Source: Peromyscus leucopus (taxonomy: Eukaryota > Chordata > Mammalia > Rodentia > Cricetidae). Taken from it: 64,000 nt of DNA. The notes under the pieces were generated by a model. It was not told where the DNA came from, searched no databases, and was given only the letters and a program-made list of their open reading frames with translations. The position numbers were made by a program, and so were the translations under genes. Each line of letters opens with the position of its first letter. Positions within the stretch are counted from its first letter, which is position 1. The stretch spans positions 88,579,209 through 88,643,208 of the forward strand of contig NC_051075.1 in assembly GCF_004664715.2 (NCBI RefSeq). Direction: 5' to 3'. Below, piece by piece: positions 35,877-47,264 of this stretch.

Positions 35877-36259
35877 TGTACCCTGCGGGGGACCAACCAG
35901 AATGGAGACAGACAAGTACTAGATGCTCTAGAACTTGAAAGATAGCTTACATCACTTGTATAGAGGTTGCCAGTTTCCTTGCAGCAACGGCAGTACCGGT
36001 CCCTGTTTGACAAGACTTCTGTTACCTCACTCCTGCCCACTCAGGAGTTCAGGCCCCATCTGAATCCGGAATTCTCCTACCCCCGAATCCTTTACTCCTT
36101 AAAAACCCTGCCGTAACTGAGCTCAACGCTCTCCCTGATCCAACCGCTGTGTCTGAACAGACAGGAAGCCCAGCTCAACCTTGCAATAAAGGCTCTTTGA
36201 TTTTGCATACGAACTCGGACTCCTGGTGGTCTCTGGGCGCTCATGGCGCAGGCATAACA
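35877..36259 (+). mobile_element. Solo LTR, gammaretrovirus-like (ERV1) type
   Basis: It starts TGTACCCTGCGGGGGACC, with a promoter-like CTTAAAAACCC near 36099, a poly(A) signal AATAAAGGCTCTTTGATTTT near 36184, then the U5-like CTCCTGGTGGTCTCTGGGCG. No internal viral genes follow. The ends and the target duplication are not firm. Confidence 0.5.
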
Positions 36260-37130
36260 AGCCCTGCCTCAGCCTCCAGAGTTGCTGCAACCGCAGACCT
36301 GCATCACTTTGCCCAGCTGAGCAATACATTTATTCAGTAGTCTGGAGATTTTAGATTTGTATGCCTAGGAATTGCTGCTTACATGTTTCCCTGGCTGGAG
36401 TGGAATGCCAACACACAGCCTGAGGCAGGAGAGTCCCGGTCCAAGGTCACCCGTTGCCTTGTGTGCTAACTAACCTAAAGCCATAAGCTCTTTAAAAAGA
36501 AAGCTTCCTGATTCCCGAGCTACTCTTTCTTGTCTGTTAGGAACTCCATCTTTGTATCCTCCCCAAATCCTTGTGCTGAAGATGGGCTTTGGAAAGCAGA
36601 GGGAGAAAAAGTATGCACCAATGTAAAGCCCCTGTGAATTCACGTACCCGCTTTATTTCCGGTTCAGTCTTGTGGATGAATTACATTTGGTTTGGTTTTG
36701 CTTGAAGCCTGAATAGACCTTTATGGCAGCGCATGTTTTTCTGTCTTTTGAAGCTGGGTATTACATAAAGTTTTTCTAATACTAACAAAGCAAAACACTA
36801 AGTGCTTTGTAAGTAGAAAAGCAATGAGTTTTCTGACATTTAAATCACAAGTTTATTATCCACCCAGTTTATAACAAAGAAGTTTCTTTTGAAGACTATA
36901 GGCATTTAAAACATACTGTATACCAAAACAAATTAATTATTAAAGTTCATCAAATATATTTCTATATTCAGACTTTTTTTAATCTCTTCAGTTTTAGAAT
37001 TCTAACATTCATCACATCTTCCTTCAGGAACCGGCTTATTGTGGGGAAGGGCGTGAATGAGAACCAAGTATAACAGCACACACGTATGAGGCAGTCGCTG
37101 TGACGCCCACTGCTTTGTATGCTCTTCTGA

Positions 37131-37136
37131 TTTATT
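37131..37136 (-). promoter_or_regulatory. Candidate poly(A) signal of the Leo1-like unit
   Basis: TTTATT on the + strand is AATAAA on the - strand, about 440 bases after the Leo1-like stop. It is the first canonical hexamer in that direction. Confidence 0.4.
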
Positions 37137-37204
37137 AATAAACCTTTTTAAGAGATCAAGCTTACTAATTCCCAAGCTAGTCTTTCCTGCCTATTACAGA
37201 CTCA

Positions 37205-37400
37205 ATATGTTCATCCTCCCCAAATTCCTATACTGAAGACCTAACATGCAGTGGTGGTGAGACTTGGAGATGGGCCTTTGGAAGGCAATTAGGGGTATGT
37301 AATTAGGTCCCCAGAGTGGGACTCTCATCCTGAACTAGTGGCCGTCCGAGAGGAGACATGGTTTCTGCATGGCCCATCTCATTCATTGGTTCATGTGGGT
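37205..37400. mobile_element. Old MaLR-like LTR fragment
   Basis: CATCCTCCCCAAATTCCTAT, GAGATGGGCCTTTGGAAGGC and AATTAGGTCCCCAGAGTGGG follow the order of MST/MLT-type LTRs. A similar short piece is at 36545-36600. Confidence 0.4.
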
Positions 37401-37576
37401 CAAAACAATCGTTCTTGCTTTAATATATCCAATGGGCTTGGGGTGTACGTATTTGAGGGGCTTGGGCTGTCCCTAAGCAGTAGAATGCATGTTCAGCAGA
37501 CAGGAAGCTGATTCAATCCCAGCACAAACAGGAAACTGAGGACTTAAATAGGATAGACACCAGCGCACAATTCATT

Positions 37577-37630
37577 TCACACTTCATTCTTCCTCTTCAA
37601 CCCTTGGTCTCTTTCTGGAGGGTTCATCTC
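37577..37630 (-). CDS. Leo1-like exon I (matches Leo1 exon 12), frame-shifted tail
   Basis: The acceptor is ATTTCTTCAG. Spliced in phase 0 it reads [17 protein letters not shown] and then TGA at 37579-37577. In the next frame it would read [14 protein letters not shown] and stop, which is the Leo1-type tail. A single base has been lost against GAAGGTGAA of the in-window Leo1 exon, so the expected tail is out of frame. Only the last 17 residues are affected. Confidence 0.75.
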   Translation of the reverse strand, partial: EMNPPERDQGLKRKNEV

Positions 37631-40408
37631 CTGAAGAAATATGAAAGATGGGTTATAAAATTCATATAAGACATTTCTGGCAGCCTTGTCCAAAGCAGTT
37701 CTGAACTGAAAGGAGAAATCTGCGCCAGAGACTTGTGTTCACCCAGCACCGTCTCTGAGCAGCTAGGTTCTTGGGACTTGCGTTTCTCTGGGTGGCCGTC
37801 ATGGTAGAGGGACACTTTTCATTCAATATGGTATTTCTATCCCATTACTGGAGATACATTATTTTGTTTCAGTTCCTCTATAAAATTCAGTATTTTAAAG
37901 TCTGATTTTAAAGGCCGGAGAGACGGCTCTTGTAGAGAACTCAGGTTTGGTTCCCAGCACCCACATGGCAGCTCACAACCATCTGTAACTCCAGTGGAGG
38001 GTGGAGGGGTTCCAACACCGTCCTCTGGCCTCCACAGGCACTGTGTGCATGTGTTATACAGGCAAGTAAAACACTCATAAATTAAAAAATTTAAAGACTG
38101 AATTTTAAGAATGCTCAGGTATGTTTTACGTGGATTTGTTTAGAAAGGTCTACATATGTGCATGCACATTAAATATGAATTAACAAGTAGCCACTATTTA
38201 ACATTAATGCAGCTGCCATGCTTATCCCCGCTTCTGGAACCTGGAGCAAGTGAGGTGACACTCAGAAGACACTGAATTAGTGTGTCCCAGGAGCGACAGC
38301 ATAGGAGCCCTCCCGGAACTGTGACTCCGATGTCTCTGGGGAAATGAAAACTCGGTGGGAAGAACTACAGACTGAAGTAGCCCGTCCCCCGTCGCTGCTC
38401 CATCAGGCACCTGCTTATCCACACTGAGCATGTGCCATTCTCTCGAGGAGCCCTAACGCCTCAGACCCTCAGGCCCGGCACCCTGCCGTATACTCCACTC
38501 TGTGTGGCTGAAGTGCCTCGCCCTGGCCTGTGATTTTGCAAACTTCATCTGTCAGGAGTGTCCGTGACCTCCCAAGCCCCACCCCTGCCTGCCAGACAGC
38601 AGCCTCTGGCTCTCCTTGCATTTGTTTCCCTGAGTGTGAGTGAGCCGTGCAGCTGGGCTCCTGATCTGTGCGCGGGCTCTGGATCCAAGGTCCCCCTAGA
38701 ACCGGATCAATGGAGCTCTCTCCCGTCACTCACGCGTTTCTTTGCTTTAAGTAATCTTCCGGCCTTATCTTCTTCAGCTCCTTCATCGTCATCGCCGTCT
38801 GAGGAGGACAGGGCTTGTTCCTCTGAAAGCAAAGGGATTTTTAGGGAGGGGTTGACCTCTGGAGGGACCCACCTTTGCCTGCCTGCAGCCATCCTGAGTT
38901 GTAACGACCGGGATTGCCTGCCTTCCTTGCTACCTTCCAGCACACTATAGGTGCATACAGCCGTTCAGATGGCTGTGGAGCCTTCCGTACAGAACCGGCA
39001 CCATCAGTGCCAGGCATGTGATGACACCTTCAGTATTCATTCCTAGTTAGGTGCTTCCTGCTCTGAGTGGGAGGGGAGGGGAGGGGAGGGGAGGGGAGGG
39101 GAGGGGAGGGGAGGGGAGGGGAGGGGAGGGGAGGGAGGGGAGGGGAGGGGAGGGGAGGGGAGGGGTCTATATCCGACTTTTTAAGGATTCCCATGCACAT
39201 GTGCAGGTAGGCTTAGAAGCTACTCCACGCATGCGCTGACTGCGTGACCATGCTGCGCGCTCACGCGTGGCGGCAGAAACCTGACAGTGTCCCCAATAAA
39301 CTGCCTCCTGCAGTCCTCACTGGCTGGCTGGCCTCATTGCTCTCAGCAGGTTCTGCTAGGCTCTTCAAGCTGGATTTTCCCAGAACAGCCTTCAAAGAAG
39401 AAGACTTACTCCTGAGTTTTACTTTTGCTGAATACTGTCACTATACTTATAGCCCATACTATACTTTTCGAGAAATAAATAAGATATTGGCTTTTTTTTT
39501 TTTAAGTTTCAATAAATGTAACTTTCACATGAGCTGAATGACAGACAGCTTGAGATATTCTCAGGTTGAGCACTATTTGGTACCCCAAAGCCTTATAAGC
39601 ACATTGTTGTGGGGTTTTCATTTGTTTGTTTTTGTTTTGTTTTTGAGACAGATCTCTGTTGGCTAGCCTGGAACTTGTCAAGTAGCAGCCCAAGCTGGCC
39701 TCCAACTCAAACTCTCCTGCCTCAGCCTCCAGAGTACTAATTCAAGCTTCTGCCACTTTGAACAGTTGTTCATATCTTTAAAGATAATGAGGTTTAAATA
39801 CTTAGTTTTTATGTGCATTGGTATTCTGCCCGCATGCATATCTGTGTGAGGGCATCAGATCTTGGAGTTACAGACAGTTGTGAGCTGCTAGGTGGGTGGT
39901 GGGAATTGAAGCCAGGTCCCCTGGAAAAGCAGTCAGTGCTCTTAACTGCTAAGCCACCTCTCCAGCCCCCAAATACTGAGTTCTTAATTGTGCTAATACA
40001 TACATTTCCCTCCACAGGTACACATACCATGTGTAAAACAGGTGTTGTGGTTTCTGGAGATGTCTTGTTTTCAGTTAACCTTTTCTATGGGTGAGTAGCC
40101 CTAACCAAAGCAAAACGGGAGGGGGGGGTGTTCCACAATCTTACGTAAATAACGTGAGCAAGAGGAAGATCCCACCAGAGCAAAACTAGGCCCTGCCTAC
40201 TAAAATGAGATCTGACACAGACACTGACTTACCGTGGACTGCTCCCCGGTAATGGTTTTTAATGGTAACTAGTCCAGAGGCCTTGTCTTCCTCCTCTTCT
40301 CCTTCCTTCTCTTCCTCGTCATCACCGTCAGGCTGCTGGATGGTGGAACTTGGAGCTGGCTGGTTCTTCCTCTTCCGTCGAGTAGACACCCTTGAGCGTT
40401 CTTTTTTC

Positions 40409-40446
<38 letters not shown>

Positions 40447-41330
40447 ACTTAAAGAAATGAAGTACTTCCAGCAGGATGGGTAGCAATAACCTGTGGTGGA
40501 GACTGAAGCAGGAAGACATCTTAAACCTGGAGTCCAAGACAAGCCTATGTGTTGGAGCCCATCTAGGTTCCCTGGTAGCTTTGCCCATAAAGAGGATGAC
40601 TGGACCACGGGCCTGAGTGCAGGTGTTTGTTAGGGTCTACACTTGACTGTATCTCCCAAGGGGGAGGTCTTTGCTCCTCCCCTGGGCATTGTCATAAAAA
40701 GCCCTTTGGAATAAAGTTCAAGGCTGGTGGGTTCAGACCCAGGCCCTCCCGAGGCTGTCCTGTGTTTTCTCTTTCCTCTCGTCGTCTAGGTCTCTCTTTC
40801 TATCTAATATTTCTCACTTCTCCCTACTAAAGTGGGTCACTAAAGTGGCGGCTGGTCCGCCACACCTATGCAATATGGTGGAAGTTTCTCCAGCAGAACA
40901 GGGGAGGAGGGAGAGGGAAAATGGAGCTCCTTCGTGCCCGTTCAAACCCGTTTTTAAAGCGGTTTGATGCCCTGTGTCTCCAGTGCGCAGCCTTCTGCCC
41001 TGCGTTGCTGGAGGCCCACACCGCAGATGGTCTGGTGGGGTAAAGGGCACATGAGTGAGAATGCAGGAGAGGCCCCTGGACCGTCCTGGTCAAAGCTAGC
41101 ACAGGCACGCCCCTGCGAGCTGAGTGCATCCTCTGCTGATGCCACTCACAGCTCAGACGTGGCCAGCCTGAGAAACCCCCTCTGAAATGACCCTCTGCAG
41201 CTGTCAAAGCTGGCTGTGCACATCCCTGAGCTGCAGATCCTGACCTGCTGAGGCTCCACCAAGTTTCTAAGCTTCCCGGACATTCCTACTGCAGCCTTCA
41301 ATGCAAATAATATAAATAATATAACATGAT

Positions 41331-41367
<37 letters not shown>

Positions 41368-44300
41368 TTTTGGGGGGGCGCGTTGAGACAGGGTTTTTCT
41401 GTGTAGGTTTGGTGCCTGTTCTGGATCTCTCTCTATAGACCAGGCTGGCCTCGAACTCACAATGCAAATCCTATTAACCCAGCTTCTGCCAACAGGCTGA
41501 GGAAACTGCCAATTTCTTAAACTGCCCAGCCAGCATGCCACACTTTGGAATGAGAAAAGCTGAGCCAGTGACAAGTTAGAAAGGTTCTTAAGGCCTTCCT
41601 ATTTTCTTCTTTTTTCTCCCTGTGGTACCCAGAAATCAAACAAACCCAAGGCATTGCACATGCAAGGCAAAGCATTCTGCTTCTCAGCTGTACCCAAAGA
41701 ACTTTTTAATTTTTTTTTAACTTCAGAAAAAAAACAGCTCTTCATGTACAAAAGGTCCCAACATAAAGCTTACCAGACATACCTGAATCAAATCTGTGCG
41801 TGGCCACTCAGGGTCACGACCAGCCATCGGTAAGATTCTAATCTGTGTCTTTGAATTTCTGCTCCCAGATGACAGGGTCATCTTTTTATATGTGGCACTG
41901 TCTGTACAGTGAGGTCTGCCAGGAAACGAACAGGAAATATCTGTCTCACTTTGATCGAGAACAACCAAACCGACCATGGGTATTGACCTCACACTTGGGC
42001 AGAGCGAGGAGGCAGGACCACAGTTCCCCTGTGTTCACCACTCAGGGAAAGGGAAGTGGACTGACCCAGAGTGCAAGGGGAGAGGCAGGTGGCCAGATCA
42101 AGTGCTTTTTACAAAGAATACGCCCAACTACAATCACAGACAAGAGTCATGAAATCTCAGATTCAGGAGGGTGGAGCATGCCCTAGCAGGAACATTCTGA
42201 GAACTAAAAGATGTTCCTGCCACCCAAGAAAAGTAGGAGGATGATTTTAAAAAGCAGGTAGCATGCTGGGCGGTGGTGGCACACGCCTTTAATCCCAGCA
42301 CTCAGGAGGCAGAGCCAGGCGAATCTCTGTGAGTTCGAGGCCAGCCTGGTCTCCAAAGCGAGTTCCAGGAAAGGCGCAAAGCTACACAGAGAAACCCTGT
42401 CTCGAAAAACCAAAAAAAAAAAATAATAATAATAATAATAATAGTAATAATAAAAAAATAAAAAGTAGGTGGCCAAGTGTGCGATCCTGTCTCAAACAGA
42501 AAGTGAGCCACAATGGCATGAGGGGCCTCAAAAGCTCAGGACAAGACAAGAGTCTCAGCATGGAAGCCACCTGTAATCACATCACTCAGGCAAAGGCCAG
42601 GAGGACTGCAAGCTTGAGGTGAAGATGGATAGTGAGTGAGTTCAAAGCCAGCCTGGGTTACACAGCTGTACTGTCCCAAACAGTAAGTGCCTTCCTGAGT
42701 ATAGCAAGACAGCTTGTAACTGGGTCCCAAAGACGGAAGAAAGGACCTAAGGAAAGAAATTGTGCCAAGCAGTCATATGCTACCCCAGGGCAGTGCTCGG
42801 AGCAAGGTTAGGAAGCAAAAACTAAGAACTGCACACGTTTCAGGACGCTTCTAGAAACGTTCATCAGTGGGAAGATTGAGCACTAACTGCAAGGTCTGTG
42901 TGCTATTTAACACAACACCCTGTGACATACATCTTATAGCCAAGGAAACGGCAAATTGGTGAGACCCTCAAGACTATATATATACCCTTGCAGTTGTTGC
43001 AGTCATTAAAAAAAAAAAACCAACACGTTTACCAATAATATACACCCCCATAGTCCCTTATTTTAAGTTTGTAATTGTTTTAATTTACAAAGTTGAGCAA
43101 CCATGACCTGTGGTGATATTTTATTTGTGCTGAAATGTGGTGATATTTTATTGGTATCTTAATAAATAAAGTTTGCCTGGAGATCAGAGGACATAGATAA
43201 CCAGCCATAAACAAAAATCAGGCTGTGGTAGCACATGACCTTAATCTGATCACATGGTAGGCAGAGTGTGTTCAAGGACAGAGCCAAGCGTGGTGACACT
43301 TGCCTTTAATCCCAGTACCAACCATAGAGACCTGGAGGTCTGTATAGATAGGCAGTGACGAGGAAGTGAGGTAGCTGGGCTAAAAGCCTACGAGAAGGCA
43401 GACCATCAAGGCAATAAAGGTGCAGGTTAGACGGGAAGATGTTCGATGTTCTCTTGGGAAGCTACAGCAGCGAGGTGAGCTAAGGTCAGCTGATGGCTAT
43501 TCCTATTTCTCTGATCTCTACAGCTTTCACCCCTGTATTTGGCTCTGTGTTTCTTATTTAATAAGGCTGTTTAGAAATTCATCCACAATGACCACAGTCT
43601 GATTTTAAAATACTTCAGCATCTAAAAAGGAACCATGTGTCACTGCCATGGTAAATGCTGTACCTCTCAAGGAAAGCTGGATCCTAGTCACAGGTATGTC
43701 CTTAGGAGGACGGGCCATAGCACTAAAGCTGGCCCCGGGTCTTGAGCAGGCACAGGCTACAACTGCTTTGGTCACACCTGCCGTAAGCACACACCAGCAC
43801 CACATTCTGACGACAGTTTAGCTTTCTTGGGTTAGTTTCACTAGCTGGTTAAGGACAGATCAAGCAGCAAGCTACAATGGCCAGTTTTTTGCAAGTGCCC
43901 TGGCCATTGAGAAGCCATGGACCCATCTCTTGTAAGTTTTTATAGCATGAGCTGGTTCCCCGAGAAACTTATAGTTAACTTTAAAAACTCATCTTGGAAG
44001 CAGACACGGTGGCCGGTGAGCTGCACTCTGGAGTGAGGTCAGTCAGAAGGGTCAGGCTCTCTGTGTCACGGCTCAGCTTTGCTCTTCCATGGCAGGTAGC
44101 AAGGCGCGTATAGAGAAAGTTACCTAAAGGTAAGTCTGGACTTGAAGATGGCTTGTCCCCGGAGACCAGTGTCCTCCCGTATGAACAGCTGGTTGAGGTT
44201 GTCTTGCAGTGGGGCTTTGTAGATATCAAACACTTCACTGCCTAAATACAGGGACATGCTGGAGAGGGGAGATAATTGGGGTATTAGGATGCTTAGTGAT

Positions 44301-45583
44301 TAGCCCAGGATCCTGACCTCATATAGAATTAAAAAAAAAAAAAAAAAAAAAAGATGCTCTCAATAGCTTCCTTCCACACTGGGTGTGGATGTGTCTGCCT
44401 GTAACCCTGCAGGGGAGGTGGAGCATGAGGATCTGGGCCAGGATGGGCTGTGAAACCCTGGCTTTGGTTTGTTTGTTTGAGGCAAGGTCTCACTGTGTAG
44501 CCTTGGTTGGCCTGGAACTGGCTATGTAAGCCAGGCTGGCTACAAATTTACAGAGATCCGCCTGCCTCTGCCTCCCCAGTGCTGGATCAAAGGTGTGTGC
44601 CACCACACCAGGTGGGACCCTGTCTTTTTGTTGTTTAGTTTTTCAGGGTTTCACTGTGTAGCCCTGGAGGTCTTGAAATTCACTTTATAGACCAGGCTGG
44701 CCTCTAACTCACAGAGATCCACCTGCCTCTGCCTCCCAAGTGCTGCAATTAAAGACATGCGCCACCACCACCCAGCTGAGATCCTGTCTTAAAACAAAAC
44801 TGAAATCAGGTCTCTTTGTGGTGGTTTGAATGAGCATGTCTCCCTCCCGCAATGTTCTGACGTTTGAATACTTCGTTTCCTGTTGTGGCTGCCTGGGTAG
44901 GTGTGGCCTTGCTAGAGGAAGTATGTCACTGGGGGTGGGTTCTGGGGTTTCAAAGCCCCAGACCCAGTTAGCCAGATGTCTGCTTCCTGCCTGGCTTGAG
45001 AGATGTGAGCTCTTAGCTGTTCGTACGACCATGCCTGCTTCCTGTTGCCAGTTTCCATGATGGACTCTTATGCCTTTGGGACTGTAAGTCCAAATGAACT
45101 CCTTCTTCTGTAAGTTGCCTTGGTCATGGTGTTTTATCAGAACAATAGAAAAGTAACTAATACGCACTTTAGAGCAAAAAGTGGTAAAACAGACTTTTCA
45201 GCTTGAAATAGAATTGTCTTACAATATCTCTCAATCTGTATCTTTTAATTAGCAAACTGAATTGAGTTCTCAAATAGTTTCAACTTAGGGGCTATAAGCT
45301 CAGTTGGTAGACCACTTGCCATGTGCCCATGAAGCACTGGGTTTGATCCCCAGCACTGCCAAAGAAGGTTATTTCAAATCACCCTGATGTTTCAAAGGGT
45401 AGGCTTTCAGCCAACAAGACAGATAAAAGGGATCTGATCGCACCGAGCCACATCCAAGCTCTCCCACTGGCCCAGCTGGAAGGCCTTAACTCTGCTTAGC
45501 TCTCTCAGGTTTCCGGGGGTAATGCCAGCAGCCCAGGTTTTCTCAGTAAAGTCCTCCACAGAAAATTCCAACTGATCCAGCCG

Positions 45584-45616
<33 letters not shown>

Positions 45617-46099
45617 CAGGGGTTCCAACACTCACCTTCCATCAGACCACTTGACTATCCGAGCATTGCTCTCTTTAACTCTATATCCTTCTTCATCCCG
45701 GCGCACCCTCCAGCGGATAGTATTTTCCACCTGGTTCGAAAGAAAAGGTATCAGACAACCAATTTAAATAGCCATTTGTTTCTTGGTTCCTCAAATGATT
45801 CATAACCGTATGCCAAGAATGGGTGGGTGGTAAGAAAATGGCTGACTCAGCAGCCCCGCCACCGATTTGCAGCAGGTGTCTGGGCTTGTTGGTTAGGCTA
45901 ACGAGGCCCAGGTCAGAGCGGTGGCAAGAGAGGTTAAACGGGATGCAGCCTGTAGCCACAGCTAAGAGCTCCTCAGGAAAGAAGAGGTTAGTCCATACAC
46001 GGTAAGTGGCTGAAACTGACGCCTCAGCTGAGGGTGTAACATAGTGGCAGAGCACTTGCCTGGCACATATGAGGCCCCCCAGTTCTATTCCCAGCACTG

Positions 46100-46137
<38 letters not shown>

Positions 46138-47213
46138 TTGAAGGACTATGAGTGCAATGAAAACAAAACAAAACAAAACAAAACAAAAAAAAAAAACCTT
46201 TTTAAAATGTTTCTTAGGGAATATGGTCTACAGAATCAACTAAGCAGGCTTCCCAGGGTCTCAGACTGAAGTGACAGTTACAGTCCCTATACGGGTCTGA
46301 GATAGGTCTTCTGTATATGTTATGGTTCTGTAGCTTCGTGTTCCTGTGGGACTCCCAACAGTGGGAGTTGGTGTCTCTGACTCTTCTGCCTGCTCTTGGG
46401 ACTCTTTTCCTCCTACTGGGTTGCCTCATCCAGCCTTGATATGAAGGTTTGTGCCTGGTCTTATTTTAACTTACTATGCCATGTTTGGTTGATATCCCTG
46501 GGAGGCCTGCTTTCTCTCTTGTTTTGGAAGGAAAATGGAGGAGGAGTGGATCTGGGGGAAAGGGGAAGGGGCCTGAGAGGATTGAAGGGAGGATAAAATA
46601 AAAGAAATCCCTCCTTTTCCAAAAAAAATAAGTGTCTCTTAGGGCCAGTGACATGGCTCACGACTGACTACCTGAGTTGAATCCCCAGGACCCACATAGT
46701 GTGAGGAGAAGACTTCTGCACATTGTTTTTTGACCCATGTGCACATGCATGTGCATGCTCTTGCACACACAAATAAATATAAATTTCTTAAAGAACAAGT
46801 GTCTAATGAGCCAGGCGGTGGTGGCGCACGCCTTTAATGCCAGCACTTGGGAGGTAGAGCCAGGCGGATCTCTGTGAGTTCAAGGCCAGCCTGGGCTACA
46901 GAGCAAGATCCAGGACAGGCACCAAAACTACACCGAGAAACCCTGTTTCAAAAAACCAAAACAAAACAAAAAAAAGAGGTGTCTAATGAGATAAGATCTA
47001 GACATGTCATTTTAAGTTGTTTTAAATACTAAATAACTAGGAGCTAGAGACATGGCTTAGCAGTTAAGAGTATTTGCTGTTTTTTCAGAGGACCCATGTT
47101 CAGTTCCCAGCACCATGCTGGGCAGCTCCCAACCCAGCTCATAACTCCAGCTCTAGGGAAACTGACACCCTCTTCTGAAGGTATCCACACACACATGGTG
47201 TACCTACACAGAT

Positions 47214-47264
<51 letters not shown>

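Larger units (their letters stand above)
40408..41782 (-). other. Leo1-like intron between exons F and G
   Basis: A 30-base A run (T run on the gene strand) touches the exon G acceptor. An LTR-like block ends near 40863. (CA)n lies at 41333-41362 and a truncated antisense B1 at 41378-41462. Confidence 0.85.
41916..44123 (-). other. Leo1-like intron between exons E and F
   Basis: A full B1 on the + strand (42268-42420) followed by (AAT)n, a B1 piece 42575-42690, and a cricetid composite repeat 43131-43600. Confidence 0.85.
44259..45635 (-). other. Leo1-like intron between exons D and E
   Basis: An A run 44329-44352, two antisense B1 copies (44465-44618, 44628-44778), a rodent interspersed repeat 44815-45165, an ID SINE 45290-45365 and the C run 45584-45613. 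Confidence 0.85.
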
